The notes below the pieces were generated by a model. That model ran no database searches. It saw only the letters and a program-made list of their open reading frames with translations, and was not told where the DNA came from. A program made the position numbers and the translations under genes. From MFD01275-c22 sp963705885 (GTDB taxonomy: Bacteria; Actinomycetota; Actinomycetes; JACCUZ01): a stretch of DNA of 64,000 nucleotides. Shown piece by piece: positions 26,188 through 33,938 of the stretch. The stretch covers positions 3,472,001 to 3,536,000 of the forward strand of contig OY970120.1 in NCBI GenBank assembly GCA_963705885.1. Direction: 5' to 3'. Position 1 is the stretch's first letter. The number at the start of each line of letters is the position of its first letter.

Positions 26188-26619
26188 CTACCGGCGACCG
26201 GCGCCGGCCGGCTCGTCGGGCTCGACGACCATCGGCTTCCAGCGCAGCGCCGACCACACGGTGCCGATGGTCCACCCGGCGGCGCAGGCGATCACCGTCA
26301 GCCCCAGCACGTCCCGGTCCAGGTCGTCGGAGGAGTAGAAGACCCGGAAGGTGCCGAGCAGGATCGCGATGCGGGCCGAGTAGAGCAGCAGCAGGAGCGC
26401 GGCCCCGGCCCCACGGTGCCCCCGCGCGGCCTGGGCGACGGGCAGCTGGCCCAGGACGAGGAACCCGAGGACGAGACCCAGCGCGACCAGCGCGGCCAGC
26501 AGGCCCGTGCGACCGACCGTCACGGCGGCGACCACGACGGACGCCACGCCGGTCACCAGGGTGAGGGTCACCGCCCGACCGAGCAGAGTTCGCTCCGTGT
26601 GGGCGGCCCGGGACGTCAC
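26188..26619 (-). CDS. Four-helix membrane protein in the AtpI position
   Basis: A 143-residue protein with about four hydrophobic segments (residues near 15-35, 40-58, 70-90 and 105-125) and a charged C-terminus. It lies between wecA and the atp genes, as a similar hypothetical membrane protein does in mycobacteria, and fits an ATP synthase I-like role in assembly. The sequence is not strongly diagnostic. The GTG start overlaps the wecA stop by four bases. Confidence 0.75.
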   Translation of the reverse strand: MTSRAAHTERTLLGRAVTLTLVTGVASVVVAAVTVGRTGLLAALVALGLVLGFLVLGQLPVAQAARGHRGAGAALLLLLYSARIAILLGTFRVFYSSDDLDRDVLGLTVIACAAGWTIGTVWSALRWKPMVVEPDEPAGAGRR

Positions 26620-27770
26620 GGCGTCCGCCCCCGACGCAGCCCGGTGAACGAGCCCTCCCCGCGCCGCAGCCGCGGGATGTTCATCGTCAGCAGCAGCGCC
26701 ACCAGCGTCACGCTCGCGACGCTCGCCACGAGCGGCACCGTGTCGAGGAACGCGACCGCCACCCCGCCGAAGGCCAGGACCGCCGACCACAGGTACATCA
26801 CCAGCACCGCGCGCGCGTGGGAGTGCCCGCGCTCCAGGAGGCGGTGGTGCAGGTGCTGCTTGTCGGGGGTGAACGGTGACCGGCCGGCCGCGGTGCGGCG
26901 CACGATCGCGAGGAGCATGTCGAGGAACGGCACGACCATCACGGCGAGCGGCAGCAGCAGCGGGACCAGGGCGGGCGCGATGTCCGTGCCCACGTCGTTG
27001 GGGTTCACCGAGCCGGTCAGCGTGATCGTGGTCGTCGCCAGCAGCAGCCCGATGAGCATCGACCCCGAGTCGCCCATGAACACCCGCGCGGGGCTGAAGT
27101 TGTGGGGCAGGAACCCGACGCAGACCCCGACGAGCGCTGCCGCGACGACCCCCGCCGTGGTCGCCCGGAGCAGCCCCTCCTCGACGGTCAGCAGGTAGGA
27201 GAAGGCGAAGAACGCCGACGCCGCGATCGCCACGATGCCCGCCGCGAGACCGTCGAGCCCGTCCACGAAGTTCACCGCGTTGATCGTCACGACGATCACC
27301 AGGATGGTCAGCACCGCGCCCTCGGGAGGGCCGAGCACCACCGCACCGGGCGCCTCGCCGGGCCCCTCGCTGCCCAGGCCGCCGAAGGGAAGGAACAGCA
27401 TCTGCACGCCCTGCAGCACCATCACGCCGGCGGCGAGGACCTGGCCCGCGAGCTTGGTGACCGCGTCGAGCTCCCACCGGTCGTCGGCGACGCCGAGCAG
27501 GCAGATGAGGACCGCACCGGACAGCACCGCGACGATGTCTCGGCTGTTGAGCCGCGGCCCCAGGAAGGGGAGGTTGTCCGAGACCAGCAGCGCGGCCCCG
27601 AAGCCGCCCATCATGGCGATGCCCCCGAGCCGGGGTGTGGGGATCGCGTGCACGTCCCTGTCCCGCACGGGCGTCATCGCGCCCCAGCGGAGGGCGATGC
27701 GGCGGGCGACGGGGGTGAGCAGGTAGGTGACCGCGGCGGCCACCACCGCGGTGAGCAGGTACTCGCGCAC
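26616..27770 (-). CDS. wecA: Undecaprenyl-phosphate N-acetylaminosugar-1-phosphate transferase (WecA/MraY family)
   Basis: A 384-residue polytopic enzyme with about 10-11 helices. It moves a sugar-1-phosphate from a UDP-sugar to a polyprenyl phosphate on the inner membrane face. The family motifs are clear: VADDRWELD, NAVNFVDGLDGLAAG, FMGDSGSMLIG and the cytoplasmic His-rich HHRLLERGHSH. In mycobacteria the homolog at this locus (Rfe/WecA) starts the arabinogalactan linker; in other actinobacteria it may begin teichoic or exopolysaccharide synthesis. It could supply lipid-linked sugar to the 32-39 kb locus, but that is only a possibility. Confidence 0.93.
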   Translation of the reverse strand: MREYLLTAVVAAAVTYLLTPVARRIALRWGAMTPVRDRDVHAIPTPRLGGIAMMGGFGAALLVSDNLPFLGPRLNSRDIVAVLSGAVLICLLGVADDRWELDAVTKLAGQVLAAGVMVLQGVQMLFLPFGGLGSEGPGEAPGAVVLGPPEGAVLTILVIVVTINAVNFVDGLDGLAAGIVAIAASAFFAFSYLLTVEEGLLRATTAGVVAAALVGVCVGFLPHNFSPARVFMGDSGSMLIGLLLATTTITLTGSVNPNDVGTDIAPALVPLLLPLAVMVVPFLDMLLAIVRRTAAGRSPFTPDKQHLHHRLLERGHSHARAVLVMYLWSAVLAFGGVAVAFLDTVPLVASVASVTLVALLLTMNIPRLRRGEGSFTGLRRGRTP

Positions 27771-27782
27771 GTCTCTGCCGCG

Positions 27783-29069
27783 TCAGTCCGGACGCGGGTA
27801 CGCCGGGTGGCGCCCGACCAGGGCGCCGACCGCGTCGGCCACCTCGCCCGCCGCCGAGCCGTCGGCGTCGCGCACCGCCCGGCCGATGAGGCTCGCGACC
27901 TCCTTCATCGCCGTCTCGGTCATGCCCTGTGTGGTGACCGCCGGTGTGCCCACCCGGATGCCCGACGCCGTCATGGGCGGCTGCGGGTCGTAGGGGATCG
28001 CGTTCTTGTTCAGCGTGATCCTCGCCGCGTCGCAGCGCTGCTCCGCCTCCGCGCCGGTGACCCCGAGGTCCCGCAGGTCGAGCAGGGCGAGGTGCGTGTC
28101 GGTGCCGCCGGACACGGGACGCATGCCCTCGGCCTCGAGGGCGTGCGAGAGCGCCTGGGCGTTGGCGACCACCTGGTGGGCGTAGTCGCGGTAGGAGGGC
28201 TGGAGGCACTCGCGCAGCGCGACCGCCTTCGCCGCCACCGCGTGCATGAGAGGCCCGCCCTGCGAGAACGGGAACACCGCCTTGTCGATGCGCGCCGCCA
28301 GCTCGGGCCGGCAGACGACCATCCCGCCGCGGGGCCCGCGCAGCACCTTGTGCGTCGTGAACGTCACCACGTCGGCGTGCGGGACGGGCGACGGGATCGC
28401 GGCGCCGGCGACGAGCCCGATGAAGTGCGCCGCGTCGACCATCAGCCAGGCGCCGACCTCGTCGGCGATCTCGCGGAACCGGGCGAAGTCGATCAGCCGC
28501 GGGTAGGCGGTCGCGCCCGCGATGATCATCTTGGGCCGGTGCTCGAGCGCCAGGTCGCGCACCTCGTCGTAGTCGATGAGCTCGGTGTCCCGGCGCACCG
28601 TGTAGGGCACCGGCCGGAACCAGGTGCCCGAGAAGCTGACCTTGCTGCCGTGGGTGAGGTGGCCCCCGTGCGGGAGCGACATGGCCAGCACGGTGTCGCC
28701 GGGCTGCACCAGGGCGGCGTAGGCCGCGAGGTTCGCGCTCGCGCCGGAGTGCGGCTGGAGGTTGACGTGGATGTCGGTGCCGGGCGGCGCGAAGAGCTCC
28801 TTGGCCCGCGCGATGCCGATGTCCTCGGCCTTGTCGACCTCCTGGCAACCGCCGTAGTAGCGGCGACCCGGGTAGCCCTCCGCGTACTTGTTGGACAGCG
28901 TGGAGCCGAGCGCGGCCAGCACGGCCGGAGAGGTGAGGTTCTCGCTGGCGATGAGCTGCAGGCCGCTGCGCAACCGGTCCAGCTCGCCGACCAGCACGTC
29001 GGCGATCTCCGGGTCCTCGTCCTGCAGGGCCTGGAAGTCAGGGCCCCAGAACGGCGTGGAGCGGCTCAT
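27783..29069 (-). CDS. glyA: Serine hydroxymethyltransferase
   Basis: A 428-residue PLP enzyme that interconverts serine and glycine, passing the one-carbon unit to tetrahydrofolate. It shows the N-terminal LQLIASENLTSPAVL, GYPGRRYYGGCQ, and the PLP lysine in TTHKVLRGPRGG. It begins in a four-base ATGA overlap with the tsaC stop and is followed by wecA after 12 bases, so it is part of the long transcript. Confidence 0.97.
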   Translation of the reverse strand: MSRSTPFWGPDFQALQDEDPEIADVLVGELDRLRSGLQLIASENLTSPAVLAALGSTLSNKYAEGYPGRRYYGGCQEVDKAEDIGIARAKELFAPPGTDIHVNLQPHSGASANLAAYAALVQPGDTVLAMSLPHGGHLTHGSKVSFSGTWFRPVPYTVRRDTELIDYDEVRDLALEHRPKMIIAGATAYPRLIDFARFREIADEVGAWLMVDAAHFIGLVAGAAIPSPVPHADVVTFTTHKVLRGPRGGMVVCRPELAARIDKAVFPFSQGGPLMHAVAAKAVALRECLQPSYRDYAHQVVANAQALSHALEAEGMRPVSGGTDTHLALLDLRDLGVTGAEAEQRCDAARITLNKNAIPYDPQPPMTASGIRVGTPAVTTQGMTETAMKEVASLIGRAVRDADGSAAGEVADAVGALVGRHPAYPRPD

Positions 29070-29734
29070 GACGAGTCACTGTACGGCTCGGTGAGCAGGT
29101 CGGGCGCGACCGCGCGCAGCGTCTCCTCGCCGACCGCCCCCGCCCGCAGCAGGCGCGGCGCCTCGCCGGTGACGTCGACGATCGTCGAGGGCACCGGCTC
29201 GCCCGCCGCTCCCCCGTCGAGGTAGACCGACACGGCCTCCCCGAGCTGGTCCACCGCCTCGTCGGCCGTCGTGGCCGGCGGGCGGCCGGTGACGTTGGCG
29301 CTGCTGACCGCCATCGGCCCGGTGGCCTGCAGCAGCTCGATCGCCACGAGGTGCAGCGGCATCCGCACCGCGACGGTGCCGCCGGTGTCGCCGAGGTCCC
29401 ACCGCAGCGACGGCTGGGCCCTGGCCACGAGGGTGAGGCCGCCCGGCCAGAAGGCGTCGACCAGGTCGCGGGCGGTCTGCGAGAGCCCGGTCGCGATGCC
29501 GTCGAGGGTGCGCGGGGAGCCCACGAGCACGGGCACGGGCATGTCACGGCCCCTGCCCTTGGCCGCGATCAGCCCGGCCACGGCCTCCGGCGAGAACGCG
29601 TCCGTGCCCAGCCCGTAGACCGTGTCGGTGGGCAGCACCACCAGCTCGCCGCGGCGGACCGCGTCGGCGGCCTGCTCGATGCCGACCGGGCGCTCCGAGG
29701 GCACCGACATGTCGAAGCGGCGGATCCAGCCCAT
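29066..29734 (-). CDS. tsaC: L-threonylcarbamoyladenylate synthase (TsaC/Sua5 family)
   Basis: A 222-residue YrdC-fold enzyme that makes threonylcarbamoyl-AMP from threonine, bicarbonate and ATP for the t6A37 modification of tRNAs reading ANN codons. Motifs: VVLPTDTVYGLG, KGRGRDMPVPVLV, FWPGGLTLV and PMAVSSANVTG. It lacks the extra Sua5 domain. The ATG at 29734 shares a base with the prmC stop. An alternative start, MSVPSERP at 29710, is possible. Confidence 0.94.
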   Translation of the reverse strand: MGWIRRFDMSVPSERPVGIEQAADAVRRGELVVLPTDTVYGLGTDAFSPEAVAGLIAAKGRGRDMPVPVLVGSPRTLDGIATGLSQTARDLVDAFWPGGLTLVARAQPSLRWDLGDTGGTVAVRMPLHLVAIELLQATGPMAVSSANVTGRPPATTADEAVDQLGEAVSVYLDGGAAGEPVPSTIVDVTGEAPRLLRAGAVGEETLRAVAPDLLTEPYSDSS

Positions 29735-30564
29735 CAGCGATCCCCCCGCACCGCGGTGACGAAGCGGTCGCGCCCCGCGAGGTCCGTGTGGTCGCGGATG
29801 CCGGTCCACCGCCCGGCCGCGACGAACACCGCCGGCGCCGCCTCGCCCTGCAGGTCCGCGTGCTCGACCACGACGAGACCTCCTGCCCGGAGCAGCCGGG
29901 CGGCGACCCGCTCGACCACCCGCACCGCGTCCAGCCCGTCCTCGCCCGACCACAGCGCAGCCGGGGGGTCGTGCTCCACCACTTCGGCGTCGCGGATCAG
30001 GGCGCCGACCGGGATGTAGGGCGGGTTGCTCACGACGACGTCGACCGAGCCGTCGAGCTCGCGGAAGGCACCGGCCATGTCGCCGCACACGAGGTCCACC
30101 GAGGTCCCCGCGCAGTTGCGGACCGCCCACGCGTGGGCTCGTGGGTCGGCCTCGACGGCGTGCACCGCGGCGGCCGGCACCTCCTGGGCGACGGACAGCG
30201 CGATCGCCCCGGACCCGGTGCAGAGGTCGACGACCACCGGTGCCGGCAGGTCGCGCGCGGCGGCGACGGCCGCCTCGGCCACCACCTCTGTCTCGGGACG
30301 CGGCACGAACACGCCGGGCCCGACCTCGAGCGTCAGGTGCCGGAAGTGCGCCCTGCCGGTGATGTGCTGGAGCGGCTCCCGGCCGGCCCGCCTCGCGACG
30401 TACGCCTCGAACTGCTCGCCGGGGTGGTCGTGGCGCCACAGCTCGCGCCGGTCGACGCCCAGCGAGAGGGCGGCGAGCTCCTCGGCGTCGAACCGCGGCG
30501 AGGGCACTCCCGCCTCGGTCAGCCGGTGGGTGGCCGACGCGATGCCCTCGCGCAGCCGGCTCAT
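29734..30564 (-). CDS. prmC: Peptide chain release factor N5-glutamine methyltransferase
   Basis: A 276-residue enzyme that methylates the Gln of the GGQ motif in release factors, using S-adenosylmethionine. An N-terminal helical domain (about 1-75) recognises the factor. The C-terminal Rossmann domain has VVDLCTGSGAIALSVA and the catalytic NPPYIP motif. It is coupled to its substrate gene prfA by a four-base ATGA overlap. Confidence 0.95.
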   Translation of the reverse strand: MSRLREGIASATHRLTEAGVPSPRFDAEELAALSLGVDRRELWRHDHPGEQFEAYVARRAGREPLQHITGRAHFRHLTLEVGPGVFVPRPETEVVAEAAVAAARDLPAPVVVDLCTGSGAIALSVAQEVPAAAVHAVEADPRAHAWAVRNCAGTSVDLVCGDMAGAFRELDGSVDVVVSNPPYIPVGALIRDAEVVEHDPPAALWSGEDGLDAVRVVERVAARLLRAGGLVVVEHADLQGEAAPAVFVAAGRWTGIRDHTDLAGRDRFVTAVRGDR

Positions 30565-31631
30565 CGCGCCGAGGCCAGCTTGGCCTCGGTGTCCGCGTCG
30601 ACGAGCGCCTGCACCACCGCGTCGAGGTCGCCGTCGAGGACCTGGTCGAGGTTGTGCGACTTGTAGTTCACCCGGTGGTCGGCGATGCGGTTCTCGGGGA
30701 AGTTGTAGGTCCGCACCCGCTCCGACCGGTCGACGGTGCGCACCTGGCTGCGCCGGGCGTCGGAGGCCTCCTGGTCGGCCTCCTCCTGGGCCGCGGCGAG
30801 CAGTCGGGCCCGCAGGATGCGCATCGCCTGCTCGCGGTTCTGCAGCTGGGACTTCTCGTTCTGGCAGGACGCCACGACGCCGGTCGGGACGTGGGTGATC
30901 CGCACGGCCGAGTCGGTGGTGTTCACGCTCTGACCGCCGGGACCGGACGAGCGGTAGACGTCGATGCGCAGGTCGTTCGGGTCGATCGCGACGTCGACCT
31001 CCTCGGCCTCGGGCAGCACGAGCACCCCCGCGGCGCTGGTGTGGATGCGGCCCTGCGACTCGGTGACCGGGACGCGCTGCACACGATGCACCCCGCCCTC
31101 GTACTTCAGCCGCGCCCACACCCCGTGGCCTGGCGGGGGCGTGCCGCGGGACTTCACCGCGAGCTGGACGTCCTTGTAGCCGCCCATGTCGGTCTCGGTG
31201 GCCTCGAGGACCTCGGTCCGCCAGCCGACCCGCTCGGCGTAGCGCAGGTACATGCGCAGCAGGTCGCCCGCGAACAGCGCGGACTCCTCGCCGCCCTCCC
31301 CCGCCTTGATCTCGACGATGACGTCCTTGTCGTCGTTCTCGTCGCGGGGCAGCAGGAGCATCCGCAGGCGCTCCTCCAGCTCGGCGCGGCGTGCCTCCAT
31401 GACCGGCACCTCGGCCCGGAACGACTCGTCCTCGGTCGCGAGCTCGCGCGCCGTGGCGAGGTCCGCGGCCAGCACCTGCAGGGCACGGTGCGCCTCGACC
31501 ACGGGAGTCAGGGCGGCGTAGCGCTTGCCGAGCGCCCGGGCGCGCGCCTGGTCGCCGTGGACGGCGGGGTCGGCGAGCTCGACCTCGAGCCGTGCGTGCT
31601 CGGCGAGCAGCTCGGCCGGTGCCTCCAGCAC
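30561..31631 (-). CDS. prfA: Peptide chain release factor 1
   Basis: A 356-residue factor that ends translation at UAA and UAG. The GGQ loop is YRSSGPGGQSVNTTDSAVR, and its Gln is the PrmC target. EIKAGEGGEESALFAGDL marks domain 2, and the codon-recognition region is VPVTESQGRIHTSAA, though the tripeptide itself cannot be confirmed without an alignment. The GTG at 31631 is chosen because GGAGAGGAG stands six bases before it and the length is then typical; an upstream open stretch to 31694 is not needed. Confidence 0.97.
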   Translation of the reverse strand: MLEAPAELLAEHARLEVELADPAVHGDQARARALGKRYAALTPVVEAHRALQVLAADLATARELATEDESFRAEVPVMEARRAELEERLRMLLLPRDENDDKDVIVEIKAGEGGEESALFAGDLLRMYLRYAERVGWRTEVLEATETDMGGYKDVQLAVKSRGTPPPGHGVWARLKYEGGVHRVQRVPVTESQGRIHTSAAGVLVLPEAEEVDVAIDPNDLRIDVYRSSGPGGQSVNTTDSAVRITHVPTGVVASCQNEKSQLQNREQAMRILRARLLAAAQEEADQEASDARRSQVRTVDRSERVRTYNFPENRIADHRVNYKSHNLDQVLDGDLDAVVQALVDADTEAKLASAR

Positions 31632-31727
31632 GGCTGGCTCCTCTCCGTGACGACCCGCGACATGACGAACGACGACAACGGCGCCGGCCCGCACCCGTGG
31701 GGGTGCGCGACCGACGCCGGTACCGAG

Positions 31728-31943
31728 CTACTTGCTGCCGGACTTGCCGAAGCGCTTCTCGAACCGGGCGACGCGGCCGCCGGTGTCGAGGATCTTCTGC
31801 TTGCCGGTGTAGAAGGGGTGGCACTGCGAGCAGACCTCGGCGTGGATGACGCCGTTCTTCGCGGTGCTGCGCGTCGTGAACGTGTTGCCACAGCTGCAGG
31901 TGGCTGTCGTCTCGACGTACTCCGGGTGGATGTCGGGCTTCAC
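31728..31943 (-). CDS. rpmE: 50S ribosomal protein L31, zinc-binding type
   Basis: A 71-residue ribosomal protein. It has four cysteines in CSCGN (residues 16 and 18) and CSQCHP (37 and 40), so it is the zinc-binding C+ form. Low-zinc cells often switch to a C- paralog, which is not in this window. The GTG start has GAGGAG about seven bases upstream. In related genomes rpmE directly follows rho; here about 7 kb of other genes lie between them. Confidence 0.96.
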   Translation of the reverse strand: MKPDIHPEYVETTATCSCGNTFTTRSTAKNGVIHAEVCSQCHPFYTGKQKILDTGGRVARFEKRFGKSGSK

Positions 31944-32018
31944 TGGTGATCTCCTCGTGGTGTCGGTCGCCGGGTCGCCGGGCCTCGGACGGCAGGCGTG
32001 AACCGGAACCAGCGCGCC

Positions 32019-32049
32019 AGTCTGCCAGAGACCGGGGCCTCCCTCACAA
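32019..32049 (-). promoter_or_regulatory. Weak candidate promoter for rpmE
   Basis: On the minus strand, TTGTGA (32049-32044) and CAGACT (32024-32019) are separated by 19 bases, about 75 bases before the rpmE start. The match to TTGACA/TATAAT is poor and the spacer is long, so this is tentative. Some start site here is likely, because rpmE is separated from the HAD gene by 100 bases. Confidence 0.25.
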
Positions 32050-32784
32050 CCCGACGGAGGCCCCACGGTGTTCCCGCGCCGCGGGCAGGAGCGACAGGAG
32101 CAGCCCGGTGGCGGCGGCGAAGGAGCCGACCGTCCGCCAGGGCCGGTGGGGACCGTCCGGCTCGGCCGCGTACTCCCCGGTGAGGACACGCACCGGGTGG
32201 ATGCCCACCGCCAGCGCCCCGGCCACGTCCTTGGCCGGCCGGTCGCCGACGTGGACGACCTGGCCCGCCGGCAGCCCCAGCAGGTCCAGGGCGCGGCGGA
32301 ACGGCGCGGGGTGGGGCTTGCGCAGCGCGCGGCCGGCGGCCCCGTCGGCGACCAGCTCGTCGGAGACGACCACGGCCTGGAGCAGGCCACGGACGCCGAG
32401 CGCGTCGAGCTTGGCGTGCTGGATGCGGGGGTTGCCGTCCGTGACGCACACGACGGGCGCCCGGGCGGCGAGCGCGCTCAGCGCGTCGACCACGCCGGGG
32501 TACGGCGCGAGGCGCGACGGTGCGTGCCCCGCGAACGCGTCGACCAGGTCGGGCACGTGCCCGGCGGGGCCGCCCAGTTCGGCGAGCGCCCGGTCGATGA
32601 TGCCGCCCCGGTCGGACCCGGCCGCGGCGGCCCGGTGCAGCGCCGCCAGCAGCTCGTCCTCGGGGAGCCCCAGCAGGCCCCCGCGGGCGGCGACCGCCCG
32701 CCAGGCGCCGGCCAGCCAGCGCTCCTGCGGGAACAGCGTGTCGTCCAGGTCGACGGTGACGCCCCGGACCGGAGCGCCGGTCAC
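32044..32784 (-). CDS. HAD-superfamily phosphatase
   Basis: A 246-residue hydrolase with motif I VDLDDTLFP (nucleophile Asp followed by the acid Asp), motif II VCVTDGNPR, motif III KPHP in the expected place and motif IV GDRPAKDVAGA. It has an inserted helical cap between motifs I and II (about residues 20-90). It would hydrolyse a phosphate ester, perhaps a sugar phosphate given its neighbours, but the sequence does not set the substrate. It starts in a GTGA overlap with the epimerase stop and is the last gene of the exosortase operon. Confidence 0.88.
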   Translation of the reverse strand: MTGAPVRGVTVDLDDTLFPQERWLAGAWRAVAARGGLLGLPEDELLAALHRAAAAGSDRGGIIDRALAELGGPAGHVPDLVDAFAGHAPSRLAPYPGVVDALSALAARAPVVCVTDGNPRIQHAKLDALGVRGLLQAVVVSDELVADGAAGRALRKPHPAPFRRALDLLGLPAGQVVHVGDRPAKDVAGALAVGIHPVRVLTGEYAAEPDGPHRPWRTVGSFAAATGLLLSLLPAAREHRGASVGL

Positions 32785-33938
32785 CGGGCGGGCCCGGCGA
32801 GGGCCGGGGTCGGCTGCTGCCCGAGGCCGGGCTCGCGCGGGGCGAGCAGGTCGCGCACGGCCGGCTCGTCGAGCACCTCGACGACCCGGTCGGCCGTGTG
32901 CCCGTCGCCGTAGGGGCAGGGCAGGCCGGCGACCCGCGCCAGGGCCGCGGGGTCGGTGAGCGCGTCGGCGGCCGCGAGCACCCGGTCGCGGTCGAGCCCG
33001 GTGAGGACCGCCGCCCCGCTGCGGACGCCCTCCCACCGCGGTGTCGTCGTGCGCATCACGACGACCGGGACGCCGAGCCAGGACGCCTCCTCCTGCAGCC
33101 CGCCGCTGTCGGTCACGGCCACCCGGCTCGCAGCCAGGGCCGCCAGCAGCGCGGGGTAGGGCAGCGGGTCGGTGCAGGTCACGCCTGGGGCGGCCGACAG
33201 GTCTGCGAGCAGGTCCTGCTCGGCGAGCCGGGCCCGGGTCCGCGGGTGCAGCGGGAAGAGCACGGGCCCGTGGCGCTCGCCGAGGTCCGCGACGAGCCGG
33301 GTCAGCTCCCGCAGCCGCACCGGGTCGTCGACGTTGGTGGCGCGGTGCGCCGTGACGAGCACGCCCCGTCGGTCGGCCGGCGGGACGGCCGGGACGCCGC
33401 GCAGGCGCAGCGTGTCGATGACGGGGTTGCCCACCACGCGCACCCGCTCGGCCGGGACCCCCTCGTCGGCCAGGAACCGCGCGGCCAGGTCCGTCGGCGC
33501 GAGGTGCAGTGTCGCCAGGGCCGCGACCATCCGGCGGTTGCTCTCCTCCATCGAGGTCTCGTTGAATGACCGCAGGCCCGCCTCGAGGTGGGCCACCCCG
33601 ACCCCGTGACGGCGGGCCGCCATGGCCATCAGAGGCGCGGTCCAGGTGTCGCCGAGCACGAGCACGAGGTCCGGCCGGTTCTCCCCGACCTCCTGGAAGG
33701 AGCGCGCGAGCAGCGCACCGACCCGCTCCCCCTCGGTCCCGGCCAGCTCCCAGACGGCGTCGGGTGCGAGCCCGAGGTCGGCGAACACCTGGCCGTACAT
33801 CCCGGCGTCGACGTGTTGCCCGGTCGCGACGCACCGCACCCGGTGACCGCGGGCACGCAGGGCGCCGACGACGCCGGCCAGCTTGATGACCTCGGGCCTG
33901 GTCCCCACCGGGACCGTGATCCGCAGCGGCTGCGTCAT
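32781..33938 (-). CDS. wecB: UDP-N-acetylglucosamine 2-epimerase (WecB-like)
   Basis: A 385-residue GT-B-fold enzyme that interconverts UDP-GlcNAc and UDP-ManNAc. It carries GTRPEVIKL at the N-terminus, CVATGQHVD, VLGDTWTAPLMA, HLEAGLRSF, EESNRRM and the C-terminal DSGGLQEEASWLGVPVVVMR with the substrate-binding Gly-Gly and Glu residues. It suggests the locus makes or modifies a surface sugar containing ManNAc or a derivative. Its start overlaps the ATP-grasp stop (ATGA) and its stop overlaps the HAD start. Confidence 0.92.
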   Translation of the reverse strand: MTQPLRITVPVGTRPEVIKLAGVVGALRARGHRVRCVATGQHVDAGMYGQVFADLGLAPDAVWELAGTEGERVGALLARSFQEVGENRPDLVLVLGDTWTAPLMAMAARRHGVGVAHLEAGLRSFNETSMEESNRRMVAALATLHLAPTDLAARFLADEGVPAERVRVVGNPVIDTLRLRGVPAVPPADRRGVLVTAHRATNVDDPVRLRELTRLVADLGERHGPVLFPLHPRTRARLAEQDLLADLSAAPGVTCTDPLPYPALLAALAASRVAVTDSGGLQEEASWLGVPVVVMRTTTPRWEGVRSGAAVLTGLDRDRVLAAADALTDPAALARVAGLPCPYGDGHTADRVVEVLDEPAVRDLLAPREPGLGQQPTPALAGPAR